Assembly (NCBI GenBank): GCA_002943765.1
Contig: PQWQ01000016.1
Location: 868,001-932,000 of the forward strand
Reading direction: 5' to 3'
DNA: 64,000 bases
Source of the DNA: Psoroptes ovis
Taxonomy: Eukaryota > Arthropoda > Arachnida > Sarcoptiformes > Psoroptidae
Position numbers and translations under genes: made by a program. The notes below the pieces were generated by a model that worked only from the letters and a program-made list of their open reading frames with translations, ran no database searches and was not told where the DNA came from. Shown in pieces: positions 1 through 13,503 of this stretch. Position 1 is the stretch's first letter; every line of letters starts with the position of its first letter.

Positions 1-2707
1 TTCAATACATTGTAAATTGTACATTGTTCGTTTTGAAAGTCATCATTAAATTATCATTAAAATGAATATATATATATATATATATTTACAAGCGAAATAC
101 AATTGCAATTGTTGCTCATCATTATTATAATAGTGTATTTGAATGCATTTTTTTTCAAATGTATTTCAATGCAGAAATATGATAAGGAAATTCATGAATT
201 TTCACTTTGTTTTATTTCAATGAAAATAGATGAAATACGATAATAAATAAATGAATAGGTGGTTAAATTATTGGAAAACACCCTCGAATATTTCATCTAT
301 TTTCGCCTATCAAATTATTCTAGTGGGTAAATTCATGAGATTGATAGATTGATAATAGATTGATAAACACACACACACACACATACATATATGATTTTTG
401 CATTCAAATATCAATCAAAAATATATTTAATAAACAAAGCAAATTATTGCTTTGATTGATTGATTGATCGATTGATTGATTTAATCGTTGAAATTTAATA
501 TCATTGAATTTTGTGTATGTTCAGAAAAAGGAATATACAGAAGCGAATCAAATTTTTATTTAATATTCTTCAAATGTCAGATTTATTGAATTCAAAAACT
601 ATTATTGAATTAAAGAATCAGATTTCATTTGATAGAAATAATGAAATAATAGAAATGTTTCAAATGTCTTAATATGTTCAAATATTCTCTTTGTATTTGT
701 ATTTGATCTGATTGAAACATTAGTATTATGTTTGGTGCAACATATTTTTTTTTTTTTTTTTTGTTCAGTATGATTAGTTAATAGTGATCAGAAAATTGAT
801 CAAAGACATAATTTCAAAAAGTTTTTCGCTGTCGCTTAGCTCAAATTCATCAAAAAACACGCACTCAAATAATAATAATTGATCTGAACTGAATTTAAGA
901 ATAATAATAACACAATAAATCGGATTCGATATAGTCGATAGTTATAATGACAATCATTCACTTATTATTACGAAATAATAATAATCGTTTTAGATGTATT
1001 GTTGTATCGTATAGCAATATATATTTTCATGGAACTAAAAAAAAACTTTTTTTTGGAAATCAAGAATAAAAGTTTATTTTGACAACGAAATTCGACATTT
1101 TCTATGTACAAATATCACAAATCACAAATGGCCACACGTGTTCAATAGTTTAAATCAGGGTATAACCTTTTAAAAGTCAAAAAAAAAAACTTTATTTCAA
1201 TTCGATTTCGATTTCGATTTCGATATCAATCAAACATTAACTCATGTTGAATTATATTGATTTTCAATTCTTAGAAATTCAGTCCAAATCGAAACGAAAC
1301 AAGAAATTCTTTGGCCATTTGCAATCAAAGACACAAAGTTTTATATTTCATCGACACATCGACTTTGGACACATTTATTTGAACCAAACATGTATTTGCT
1401 CTTATAAATATCACACACACAGTGAGGGAAAAAAATTGTCAAAAACTTTCAAAGATTTTTTTTTTTTTTTTTTTGGTGAAAAAGATTATAAGGTTTGGCA
1501 TAAGGTCTATGTCTTGAAGAAATCTTGAAAAAAAATTATTTGAAATTTTACAAAATATAAATATTTTCGCTGCTGAAAACAAAAAACATATTCAAATTTG
1601 TTCAAGTGGAATATTCATTCATTGATGATGATGATGATGATGATCATCATCATCATATTAGCAGTGAAAATGGATTGAAATTTATTACATTTTACTTTGC
1701 ATGTATTTCTCCGTTGGAAAATTCAAAGAAATTCAAGAAAATTCACAGAAAATTTCAAATTTTCTCAAAAATTTAAGAAAATTTCTCAAAATATTTTATT
1801 TTTGCTTATATACGCACAAATATTCATTTATTTATTTATTTTGGCAAACACATTTGACAAATAATAATAATAATCGGATTCATGATTCAATATTCATTTT
1901 GATGGCTTTTTTTTTCTTTCTGTGTGCAATATTTTCTTTGGCTACGAATGATGAAATGATGCAGTCAAAATTTTGAAATTTTGAATGAAATGAATTTGAA
2001 TTCAATTTGAATGAATGGCAATAAAAAAAGACATTCAATTGATTTGTATCAATCATTTTGATCAATTTCAATTTGTAAAACTTGAGTGTAATTTGAGAAT
2101 CATTTCAATTTTTCAAAACATTTCATAAAGGCTGTGAACAAGCAAACAAACAAATACAATTATTTTTAAAATTTGTTTGCCGGATACTTAAAATTTGTCA
2201 TTTTAAAAAGAAATTATTTATTTATACATGAGAAATAATGTAAGAAAATATACATCATTCAAATCATTCAAATCATTATTCACATCATTCACATTTGAAA
2301 GGAAAAAAATTAAGTTCAAAGATCTATCAATTATTAACCAAGTAACTAACACCATGTACAAATACAAATGCAAAAACAAATGCAAGTGATTCATACATTC
2401 ATTCATATTCGCCAAAAAATTTTTTCGACTGCCGAAAGTTTACGAAGTAATCATTTTGAAATCTATCAAAAACATAAGAATTTATCCGCCATCAAGCTCG
2501 TATATTCATTCGGATGCATCGACGTATATCCACATAGTATAACCACACTTATATAATAAACAAATGCTTCGAAAAAAAATCCAATCAATCATTTTTTAAA
2601 AGCAGAAAATTTACAGAGAGAGAAAAATTACCATGACAATTTAACAATTAAACATTTTTAAAATCATTTAAAGCAAATTATTTTATTTTATTTTTTTTAA
2701 AATTATA
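1..2707. other. Gene-poor AT-rich DNA with microsatellites
   Basis: No gene recognised. It holds a TA run near 66-85, CA repeats near 366-383, GATT units near 457-480, a T run near 746-762, and an ATG/ATC trinucleotide hairpin-like run near 1624-1656. Reading frames here are short, A/T-driven and start mostly at low-complexity sequence. Confidence 0.6.
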
Positions 2708-2788
2708 TTAGCTTGTCCGAAAAGTTCTTGCCGATTTTTCCGAACATTTTCTACCATATAACCGGCCGAAAACTTTGCGGACAACCAA
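2708..2788. mobile_element. Mariner-like MITE, subfamily A (inverted), copy 1
   Basis: Left end TTAGCTTGTCCGAAAAGTTC, right end ACTTTGCGGACAACCAA, TA-rich flanks. The core reads as the reverse of the subfamily A core (ATTTTCTACCATATAACCGG). It explains most of the open frame at 2713-2970. Confidence 0.8.
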
Positions 2789-5700
2789 TAATATTTTCGA
2801 CAATGTCAGCAACCGTTTATAAAGCGAAGCGTTTAAAGAAAAAAAATTTTAAATTTAATCAAAATGATTATTACATGGCTTGTTGTTTCGGTTGTTGTTG
2901 TTGCTGTCGTACGGGAGATATATATCTATCTATCCAAGCTGATTTAAGCTGTCAAGTCAAAAGTCAATAGGTTTTATTTTGTACAAAGCTAAAAATAATC
3001 ATTCATTTCAATTCAATTTAATTCAATTCAATTCAATTCAAATTCATTCAATGGAAATATAATCACCATTACTTATTAATGATTTAAACCTTTTTCATTT
3101 CATTTCATTTATTTGAATCATTAAAATGGGAAATTAAAATTGAATAATTGATGTATTATATTTTACATACATTTGAATCAAAATACATCTGTTTTTGTCA
3201 TATTTAAATTGAAAAAAAAGTATATTTGAATATTTAAATTTTGATTATTATTATTTTAAATATGTTCACAGATATATATATATTTCTATTGAAGATAAAG
3301 ATCATCAAAGTGATAAATGATGATATACGAATATAGTGATTCTATGAATTGGAGTCTTAAAGCAGTCAAGAATATCATGAGAAATTCTTGTTCATAATTT
3401 TGGCGAAACATTTCGCCAAAATCATTGTGATGATGCATAAATGAATGTATATATTTAATTCGTTGACAATTCATTCAAAGCATATTTCATTCGGGTATTT
3501 TTTACAAAAAGGTAAATATTAATTAATGTTAAGCAATAATTATTAGTAATAATAATAAGTATAATTTAGAAGCATCTTGAAATGATTGATTTAAATGTCA
3601 ACCATGTTTTTCTTAAAAAAATTATTTTAAATTTTCTTAGATTTTCTCAAATATTCACTGTGAATGCCTGCGTGTGTGTATGTGTTAGTTGTGCAATAGT
3701 ATAATATACATACAAGCCTATGCACATCTCTAAATCATCATCAAAACGGCTCAATCATCATTATGATTAATGATTTGAATATTTCTGACTGTAAGTTTGT
3801 GTATGTGTTTGTTCAATTCTCTCATTGAAAATACATGTGAAAATTTTTCAAAATATGTCAAATTCTACTTGTCATTTGTTTGTTTGTTTGTTTTAAAAAT
3901 AATTTTTTTTTTCTCTGGTCAAAAATTCACTCAGGTAATAAATGAATGAATGAATGAATACATTTCAATCAATCAATCAATCAATTCATTATTTTGTATT
4001 CAATTGAAAATTTAAAGAAATAACCGATTCAACACTTGATTCAACACTGATTCATATTCAAAAATATTCAAATTTTGACAAGTGATTTGAATATTTTTCA
4101 TTTTTTTTTGAGAAAGCAAAAAAATCTGCATTTTATCAGTTGTCAAAATATGATGATGATGATGATTACTATCATTTGGTTGAAATTTTTTTTTTTCGTT
4201 TTCGAAATTCAAATTCAAATTAAATGCATTTTAAATATATACATATTTCTACCTATTGGTCATATGTTATTCATTTCTTAACGAATATTTTTTACCAGAC
4301 TAAAAGTGGAAATAAAATGATTGTCCATTGATTTGATATGCACAAATATTTTTTGAAAAAAATGGTCAAAGATGATGGACAATAGAGCTCATTGATAGAA
4401 ACTCAAATAACCAAAATTATCAAATGTCGATAACAAAACTATTGATAACATCAAAGACATTATATTTCAAAGACATTCAAAAGCATTCGGCGACCACTAT
4501 TTTTTTCAATGAAATGAATTTTGCTTCGAAATGGTTTGAGTTTGAATAACAAGAAAAAAAAATGATAAAACACCCTTTGAAAAAAAAAATTATTGAAACC
4601 TTTTAATAGGTTTTAATGAAATCAATCGACAATAATGGACAATAATGGACAATAGCCCGAATGAAACAACAATGATGAAATTTAACAATAGCCTTAGATA
4701 TATGTAACAAGATTTTATCAAAAAAAAAAAAAAAAAAAAATCCAATGGAAATAATCATTTTAAGAAAAGAAAAAACGATTTTCTAAGGCCAAAATAGCCT
4801 TGGAAATATTCAAAAAAAAAAAATGGTATTGATTTGAATTTTTTTATTTTTTTTGAAAAAAAACTGGCCAAAGACCTTGCAAAAACTCTATTTCATTTAT
4901 TCAAAAGTATTTCAGAGCTTCAAATATTTATTCAATTTCAAGTATTTTAATTTATTTGAAATAAATGTGAACAAATGTTGATGAAATTGGATGGAAATTT
5001 TCACGTGTTCAATGAGAGAGAAGAAATTTCAAAAAGCAAAGCATTCATTCAAAATAATATGTCACCGAGATCCAAGAAGGAACAAAAATGAATGAATGAA
5101 TGAATTAAATGAATACCCATAGTTTAGGCTACCAACATTTTTACCATCGATTATATTTATCACTGATTATATTCTATTCGACTCATTTATTTAATAAAAT
5201 GTGTTGATAAATGAATGCAATGAAAAATGAACCACAAAAAGTATTTGAAAATGACAATCAAAATTTTCGAAATTTTTTTTTCATGTGCTAAATGCGCTTA
5301 AAAACCTGCTGTGCTGCTCGGGTCTTTCATTCATTCATTCATTCATTCAATCAAATTTGAAATGATTGCAAAATGGAAATAATAGGGTTCCCGAGAAAAA
5401 TACACACACACACCTAAACAATAGTCTAAATTCACCTATTAACAACAATAATAATAATAATCATTAAATAATGAGCCTAAATTGTCAGGAAAATCAAAAA
5501 CGAAAACCTTTTGTATTGAAAAAAATGGTTCATTGTAGATTGTGACCCTAAACATACATATATAAATACTTTGAACATTTATAAATGTTCAAAGTTATTT
5601 CAATGACATGATGATGATTGGTTTGAAATCAAAGAACCATTGTGTATGATCGAATGATCACCCATATAAGAAACAACTGATTTAAGTGATTTGAATTCAC

Positions 5701-7147
5701 ATAGATTGACAAAAAAAAATTTGAAATGGAAATAAAACACCCAACCTAAATGTCACTTTAGGGTACACATATACACATATACACACACACACACACATAC
5801 ACATAACCTTTAAAACTGTGTGTGTGTTTCATATACATAAATATTTTCGTACAAGTTTCAAACATATATTTACGTATATGTTTCGCCGTAAATGGGTCAT
5901 CGATTCAGTACCAAGACCAAAAGACATGATTAAACCATGACCAAAAATTTGACTGAAACTACCATTGAATTTATGAGTGAAAATTTTCTTCTCTTAGGCC
6001 TGGAAAAATATATTTTGGAAAAATTACCAAACATTTCACGGGACCCGAGCAAAAAAAACCGCAAAAATCGGATCAATATTTTGCTGATATTTGATCATAA
6101 TCATCATCATCAAAAAAACAGCAACACAAGACCCCATAGAACCATTTGGCCAATGGACCTAATAAATAATAATTATAACAGTAAACATATGACCAAACAC
6201 ACACACACACATCAATAATATTTCAACATGTGAATATATCTTAAACCATCATCATCGACATCAACATCAACATCATCCCTTGAAAAATATATTAAGCTAA
6301 AAATCACGTCTACGACCATCATCACCACCAAAACCACCAACATTTGTGATACAATTGAACACAAAAAAAAATGAACAACAAGGAACAAATAAAATAAAAT
6401 GAAATTAAAACCAAAAAAAAAACTCAAATCAAATCAAAATAAAATATAATAAATCGGATTATCTCATCATTCATTCATTCAATGAATGAATATACATTTC
6501 AATTGTTTATTTATTTATTTATTTATTTTACATTTTACATTCAAATAATCATAATAAAATACAATTTAAATAAATAAATACACACAAACACACACACAGA
6601 CTGAACCACACACAAACAATAATAAAATACCCTTCAAAAAAATGACCAAGAAAAAATTTCTGGACCAAAGTTGAGAGGATTTAATAGAAAAACAAGGTTT
6701 TTGACTGCTTCTGCTACTTTGGCTGGCATTTACTCGAATGTATTATATGAGATTAAATGTGAATGAAACTACTGGAAAACTACTGGAAACTAATCGAAAA
6801 TTGACAGACCAATGAACGATTATTTGCGAAAGATCAAAATTCAATAATTTTTTTTTTTTTGAATAAGGAACAAATGAAATAGAATTCAAGAATGACAATA
6901 TTTTTCATAAAATGAAAAATATCAAATGAATTTTTTTTCCCCATTCATTTTCTATGGCAACACATTATATTTCTATGTGGGGCTATTTGAATTTTTATAT
7001 ATACGAAATTGAACGAAACAAGTAAATAAATAAGCAGCAAATATCAAATAAATAAATAAATAAATAAGACGATTATACAATTTTGGGTTTTATTTCTCCC
7101 GAAAAAAAAATTAAAAAATAAAATAAATAAGCCATTTCATATAAGTA
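2789..7147. other. Gene-poor AT-rich DNA
   Basis: No gene recognised. It contains a 26-bp inverted repeat at 3397-3422, a 24-nt-scale A run near 4720, ATTC and GAAT tetranucleotide runs (near 3941-3960, 5327-5349, 6464-6490), CA repeats near 5403 and 5771-5800, and a 20-codon ATG-to-stop frame at 5878-5940 that is richer in GC than its surroundings. Confidence 0.55.
3397..3422. repeat. Near-perfect 12-bp inverted repeat
   Basis: ATTTTGGCGAAA and TTTCGCCAAAAT are perfect reverse complements separated by CA. The arms contain GGCG in DNA otherwise almost free of such steps. It could be a palindromic factor-binding site or a small hairpin; the sequence alone does not decide. Confidence 0.6.
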
Positions 7148-7229
7148 TTAGGTTGTCCGGAAAGTTCTACCCAATTTTCATCGACAACTCTATTCGATTA
7201 AATGGGAATGAACTTTTCGGACAACCTTA
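7148..7229. mobile_element. Mariner-like MITE, subfamily B, copy 2
   Basis: Termini TTAGGTTGTCCGGAAAGTTC and AACTTTTCGGACAACCTTA, with TA next to the left end. The core, CAATTTTCATCGACAACTCT, differs from subfamily A and recurs at 15839 and 31884. Confidence 0.82.
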
Positions 7230-9229
7230 CAAATACATGGAAATAAATAAATGAATATTTATTTATTTATTTTATTCATTTCCACTGATGGTTTTACATT
7301 TTGTCATTGAATATTTTTTAATTTCATTTCATTTCATTCATTCATTCATTTATCTCATTCAATCATAAATAAATAGTTGTGTGTCTTTGACTGTGTATTT
7401 GTTTGTTTCTGTGTCTGTGTATGTCTGATTTAAGTGTGTGTGTGTGTGTGTGTGTGGCACTTGAATGGTGGTCCATTCATTCATTTAATATTTAATATTT
7501 AATTTAATATTTAATCATCAAAATAGAAATCAATTTTAATCCAATTTCAGTCTCATTCGTATTTGAGAAAAATAAAATAAAACAAAAGCTTAAATCAAAC
7601 AAACAATTTTAGATCAATGACAATTCATTCGTGTCAAATCAATATTTTTCAATATTTTGCTCCCATTCAATTGATTCAATTTCAAAAATTTCACAAAAAA
7701 ATTTGCGAAATATATTTTTCTTCAACCAACCAAGCAAAGAAAAAAAAACACTTGTAGCATTCACAAAACAAAAAGATTCAGAGAGCATTTTTCAAATCAA
7801 AAAATTCAAAAATTTTCAATAAATGATCTACTTACCAAATATGAGGTTATTGATATTGATTATTGAATTTGATATTTGAACTGAAGAAGAAGAAAATGAA
7901 AATTTCACAAAATAATTATTTTTTTTTTTCAATTATTTGTTCAAATTTTGAATTTTTTGGATTTCTTCGGCTGAATTTTATCATCATTTGAATCATTCAT
8001 TGAATAAGCACTGAAACATTTCAATTTTTCAATTGAAAATATTTAAAATTTCACAAATTAAACAAGAAGTATTGAATTCGAAATTTTCAATTTTTCAAAA
8101 TTTCAAATAATTTCAATTAATATCAAAATTAATTTTCTCAAAATTCAGAGAATCAACATGTGTTTATTTGCTTTGCTTTTATTTATTTATTTATTTTGAT
8201 ATATATTTGAAGAAATATTCAATTATCAAATGATTAATTATTATTATTAGTTTCATAAAATTAAAAGATGGTCAAATACGATATGTCAAAAAAAAAGATT
8301 GAAATGAACAAGAAGAACGGGTTCAAATTTTGTTTCAAGATTTGTTTCAATTATCAATTATTATTCGTATTCGTTTAACAGCATTGAAATATTTATAAAC
8401 ACACAGACAGACAAACAAACAAACACAAATATTTGATTAATTTTTAATCAAATTGAAGAATTGCTGAACAACTGCTGAAAATTAATTAATTTTTTGATTA
8501 ATTATTATCATTTTGTTTGATTGAAGTTTTTTTGCATTGGATATCACACATTCACATCAATTTTGGGGGGAAATATTCAAATCTAAAAAGGTACAAATGA
8601 TTGATTCGAGCACTGTTGATTTGGATGTTTTTGGAATCATTGAATTGATTTCTGAATCGATTTGAAATTTGGATTTGAATGGTATTTTCGAAAATATAAA
8701 AATGTTCACAATTTCAATGCAATTGTTTGAAATTTTGTTTCAAAATTTTGTTGATTGGTCAAATTTCAATAAAATCAAATAACCAAAAAACATATAAACA
8801 CAGAGATGATTCATAATGAAAATCAAAATCAAAATCAAATAAAATCATATCATTTGTGCTCGACGATGATGATCATTCGAAAGCAAATTTACAACTAAAC
8901 AATGATCATTTCGGAATTGTTAAATTTATGTTTTTCTGTTTTTTCAGAAATTGAACTAAAAAAATGAAATATCAGTCATTTGTTGTAGTTGGAAAATGTG
9001 TGTACCACTATGACTGCGAAAAGCTCTAGACCTTAAGTCTTGCTTCGTCCAGCATTATATTGAATGCAAATTCATTGAAAAAGACGAAGAGAAAAATAAA
9101 TAAAAACAAGTTTTTTCAATTTCAAATATTTAGTTTTGGCCATATAATATTTCAATGCTTCTCCTTCACAAAAAAATAAAAATAAAAAAAAATTCAAATC
9201 ACTTAGAAATTGCTGTGATACTGCCAATT

Positions 9230-9278
9230 ACGTACTAGTACGTTACATTAAAATTAAAGATTAAACGTATTAATACGT
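9230..9278. promoter_or_regulatory. Paired 14-bp perfect palindromes with ACGT ends
   Basis: ACGTACTAGTACGT (9230-9243) and ACGTATTAATACGT (9265-9278) are each perfect palindromes with identical ACGTA/TACGT arms, 35 bp apart centre to centre. A further TATACGT half-site starts at 9284. The regular spacing and shared arms suggest a dimeric-protein operator, for example of a bZIP factor; function is inference. Confidence 0.4.
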
Positions 9279-9840
9279 CAAAATATACGTTGGGTTTGTG
9301 AATGACCGGCACTGATTGGCAAATAAATTTTTTTCTCAAAAAACACTCAAAAACTCATAGCAATTCAAATACATGCGCTGACATTTTTTTAACGTCATTT
9401 CACGTTTTGAAAAAATAAAAAAAATAAATGAAAATGAATTCAAAAAATCCATTTAAAATTATCATCATTTTGATGATAATAAATCCGGTGATCGGAAACA
9501 AATTATCATTTGAATATATTTCCAACGGAATATTTCCAAGAATTATTTTGGATTCTCGAATTGAAAAAAAAAACAATTGAAATTCAATGGAATACGATTT
9601 GTATTTGATTTTGATTTTTCTCTGTATTTTTTGCATTAAAATAAAGGAAATTTTAAAATTCAAAATATTTTTCTTCAAATAAATAAATGAATGATGAACA
9701 TTTTACGTGAAAATATTTCGATTTTTGAAAATTTCTAAAGATTTTCGAAGATTTCATCACCCAAAAATATAATCAAAATATCATTGAAAAAATACATTGA
9801 AAATACATTAAGCAACAATATACATATTTGCATGTGTTTG

Positions 9841-9843
<3 letters not shown>

Positions 9844-9892
<49 letters not shown>
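9844..9892. repeat. AG dinucleotide microsatellite, about 24 units
   Basis: An uninterrupted AG run of about 49 nt, the longest perfect dinucleotide repeat in the window. Such tracts can bind GAGA-type factors in arthropods, but nothing nearby proves that here. Confidence 0.9.
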
Positions 9893-9895
<3 letters not shown>

Positions 9896-9989
9896 GAGGT
9901 AAAATTCATTGAAATTTTTAAAAATTGAAAAAACCATTAACATGAAATCGATATCGATATATGTATCGATATATGATGAACAAAGAAAT

Positions 9990-10138
9990 ATCGATTTTTT
10001 TTTTCAAAAGTTGAATTATGTAACAAGCGAAATGAATGACCTTTGTAATTGATCCTTGTGTAACCCTTGTCGCGGTCAATTTCAAATGGATTTTTGAATG
10101 TCGAAACATGAATTGGAGTTCCGTTACAATCCACTTGG
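9990..10138 (-). other. Possible orphan exon or gene fragment
   Basis: On the minus strand, after a possible acceptor (ATCTTCAAG, ending at 10139), an open frame reads VDCNGTPIHVSTFKNPFEID then RDKGYTRINYKGHSFRLLHN. The 10030-10140 part is clearly richer in GC than its surroundings and its residue mix looks like real protein. There is no initiator ATG and no good donor downstream, where it runs into an A-rich stretch. I do not recognise the family. It may be a single exon, a decayed gene or chance. Confidence 0.3.
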
Positions 10139-10514
10139 CTTGAAGATCAAATGTATGGTCAAATACAATACAATACAAGCAAACAATTTCACTTTGATCA
10201 TTGATCCTTCAATGGTTCTGATGGATCAAAATAATAATAATTGATTTTCTATTCTCGGGTTCCACGTTTACAGATTTTCATCATTCATTCATTTATTCAT
10301 TCATTTTTTATTTTTGGCAAGCGTATGACACATATAATACAAACACATCTGTACATTGTTTATTTATTTATTTATATGTGCGATAAAGAATATGAATATA
10401 TTTGTATTCAATTCATACGATAAACAATAATTTAAATGAATTTTGACATTCATATTTTTTTTTCTTTTTTTTGGCTGGCTTCACATTACAATTTGACCAC
10501 ATGTTGGGCGCCAC

Positions 10515-10530
10515 ATGATATCGATATCAT
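10515..10530. promoter_or_regulatory. 16-bp palindrome containing TATCGATA
   Basis: ATGATATCGATATCAT is a perfect palindrome with the DREF-type core TATCGATA at its centre. Two further TATCGATA copies lie at 9952-9959 and 9964-9971. Chance occurrence of the 8-mer is expected a few times in a window this AT-rich. Confidence 0.3.
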
Positions 10531-13192
10531 ATGTTTATGCTTCGCATATATACATCATCAACCGATGTATATGTGTATCTCACCTTTCATAGGCTTTCAA
10601 TGAAAACCCTTATGAAATACAAAGATATTGTTTTTTTTGTTTTACTTCGCAGTGATGATTATCATGTTCGGGAAGGGCCTTTGAACAAAACCAAATCAAA
10701 TATGTATGTATGTATGTATAAATCGTTTATTGGTTATGAATTTGAAAAATTCATGGATATCACGCCAAAAAAAAATTTGAAATAAAACAAAAAAGACTAA
10801 AACCGCAAACCTTTGATATATATATATTCGTCTAATGGTGTATGTTATAACCTGATTTTTTTTTCAAATAATGATTCTATGTGAAGAATATAAAAATATA
10901 TTTTTTCTAAATGGCAAAACATTACAACGTTGAATGAAATATTAATTCATTCATATAAATAAATAAATAAATCTCGTGTTCATAAATACAATTATTATTG
11001 AAAATTCATGATGAAAATTTATAATTATTATTATTATCATATTTTGCACTTTCAAAAAAATTCCTGCTGTCACAGCATTTCTGGAATTTTTTTCCATTTA
11101 TTTCATTTTTTAGAATTGGCTACATTGTAATTTGCAAGAAATAATCATTTACTTGAATATCATCATAAATAATAAGGGTAAAAAGCCTTTTGGTAGTATG
11201 TTTGCTTGCTGTGTGTTTGTTGATTCATCATGAAATAAATCGATTCAATTTTTTGAAAAATGAAAATTTTTCGAAAAAATGAAATAATAAACAGTATTTC
11301 AATGCGTTCGTATCCAGGTGTACGATTCATTTTGAATGATTACGAATTGATCAACAATTTAAAGATTTACATTGAAATTTTGTTTTAAAAATTTGAAAAT
11401 TTGAAAATTTGAATTTTTTTTCGAATAAATAAATGCCCAAAAGCTATGAATTTGAAAATCGATGAATTGAAATGAAATTATTTATTAAAAATCAATTTGA
11501 ATATTGATTGATTGATTAGTGATTGAGTTATTATTTGTTTGTTTATTTATTCATTTATTTATTAATAAATGAATAATATTTTGATAATCATCTAATAAAG
11601 AAACAATAATTAATAATACATAATTTTGTCACGAAATAAAATGATTTCAATATTGAAAAATATTGAATAAATCAATAATTTCATAGCAAAAACAATTCCA
11701 TATTTGATTTCAACGTTTCAAAATGGTGAAATTCTATCAAAACTTATCTTTTGAAAAATACAAAATAAAAAATCTTATGAATTAATCACCCTTTAATTAG
11801 TGGCCAAACATCATCATCAACATCATCATCATCATCATCATCAATATTTGACAATTATAATTATGACAAAAGATTATGAAGCATGGGTGGCATAATTACA
11901 TAATAAATGAAAATGCAAAATTCATTATTATTTGAAAAATTTGAAAATCACCACACCAAAATCATCAATCATTGAAAGCAATTGTTTTTTGGCAAATGTG
12001 AAAATGAATAAATGAATGAATGGAAATGAAAATGAATTTCTACTAATTAACTTTTAATTATTAATGAATAGTAATTATTATTATCGTTAGGGAGAATTTC
12101 ATTCATTTTTTTTCGAAAAAAATATATACACAATCAAATATATAATATATTCATAATCATATGGTTTCAATGGTAATTTTATTAGGAAATTTCTTTTTTT
12201 TTGTGAAATCTTTCAATCTTCAACGAAAGAATTTCCTTGCCGGAAATTTTATTTGGTTGAATCATTCAAATCTCGTCTCGAAATTTGGCCACACAAAAAT
12301 CAATCAAAGGTGACTTTCGACTTGGCCAATTCAATGCAAATCATAATTTGTCCTAATCGGAAATTTGGGCATAAAACAATAAGTTGAAAGCATCAATTAA
12401 AAGCAAAATAGCATGTGACAAGTCTTATATATATTGACAATTGACAGGTGATTTTGTTTATATTGAAATTTTGAAATCATTCATTTATTTTGCCAAATAT
12501 ATTGAAGCCAATTAATAATTGAAAACACTTTTGATTTTCACATTCAAATAATAATAAAAATGTCTTAAAAACTGCACACACACACACAAACATTTGACGC
12601 CTAAATTAATTTCAATCAAAAGAAAAAGATGCAGGCAATTTGCATTTGCTTTGAATGCTGTACATCCATTACTTGAAATCCAATTCAATTTGTATAATTT
12701 TTCAATTTCAAATCAATTTAAATCAATTTTGATCATTCATAAGCACATATGCATACACTCAGCAATCCAAATGAGCTCATGTCCATATATACATTCATGT
12801 TTAAAAAAAATTTTTCGTCTTATTCAATTCAATTTATATTTGATGTGACTGATTTTGATTTGTTCGAAACAAAATGAAGGAAGAAAAATACTGACAATAT
12901 TACCATGCCTAGATGTATGGATCAAGTGAATGGATCAAATGAATGGATCAAATGGGTCAAAGAGAAATCCTGAGAAAAAATTGGGTCATTCACAATCATT
13001 GATGTGATCTGGTTAAATCACATTATCCGTTCATTCATTCATTCAATTTTTTCAATTATCAATTCCTACACGTTTAAATTATTTAACCATACCTTTTTTT
13101 ATTAATCAAACATCAATCAGCTAATCAATCAATCAATCATTGATCATTTTTTAAAATTTTGATGATGAAAAAATTTGAATTTTTGTGTGTAG

Positions 13193-13503
13193 GTGTTTCT
13201 GAATGATGCTACGACGTTTGATGAACAAACATTTTCAAAAATATGCTTCGAAGATTTACATGATTCATTCACATTCATATTCATAGCATTATTACCTGTT
13301 TATTTGTGAACAAACGAAATTTTGAATTTTCAAACGAAAATCAATTATAAAATTTCATTTGAATTTCATTTCATTTGAATTTGAATGTGGATCACAAGCA
13401 TAAATTTCAAACACATACCAAACACGTTTTGAATGCTCATGCATCGACAGCATCAAATACAATTGGCCAACAGCAGCAGTCGCCAAACGATTCACCAATC
13501 TAA
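13193..13503 (+). other. Possible last two exons of an unrecognised gene
   Basis: After TTTTGTGTGTAG (acceptor ending 13192) an open frame reads VFLNDATTFDEQTFSKICFE then DLHDSFTFIFIALLP. It could leave at a weak GTTTAT donor at 13298. An acceptor ending at 13398 (GATCACAAG) would resume in the same phase with HKFQTHTKHVLNAHASTASN, then TIGQQQQSPNDSPI and a stop at 13501-13503. Both pieces are GC-richer than their surroundings and use codons as the downstream genes do, including a CAG run. No upstream exons, start or homologue were found, so this stays a candidate. Confidence 0.3.

Noticed and set aside
2713..2970. 85-codon ORF
   Set aside because: Its first third is MITE copy 1 and the rest is low complexity.
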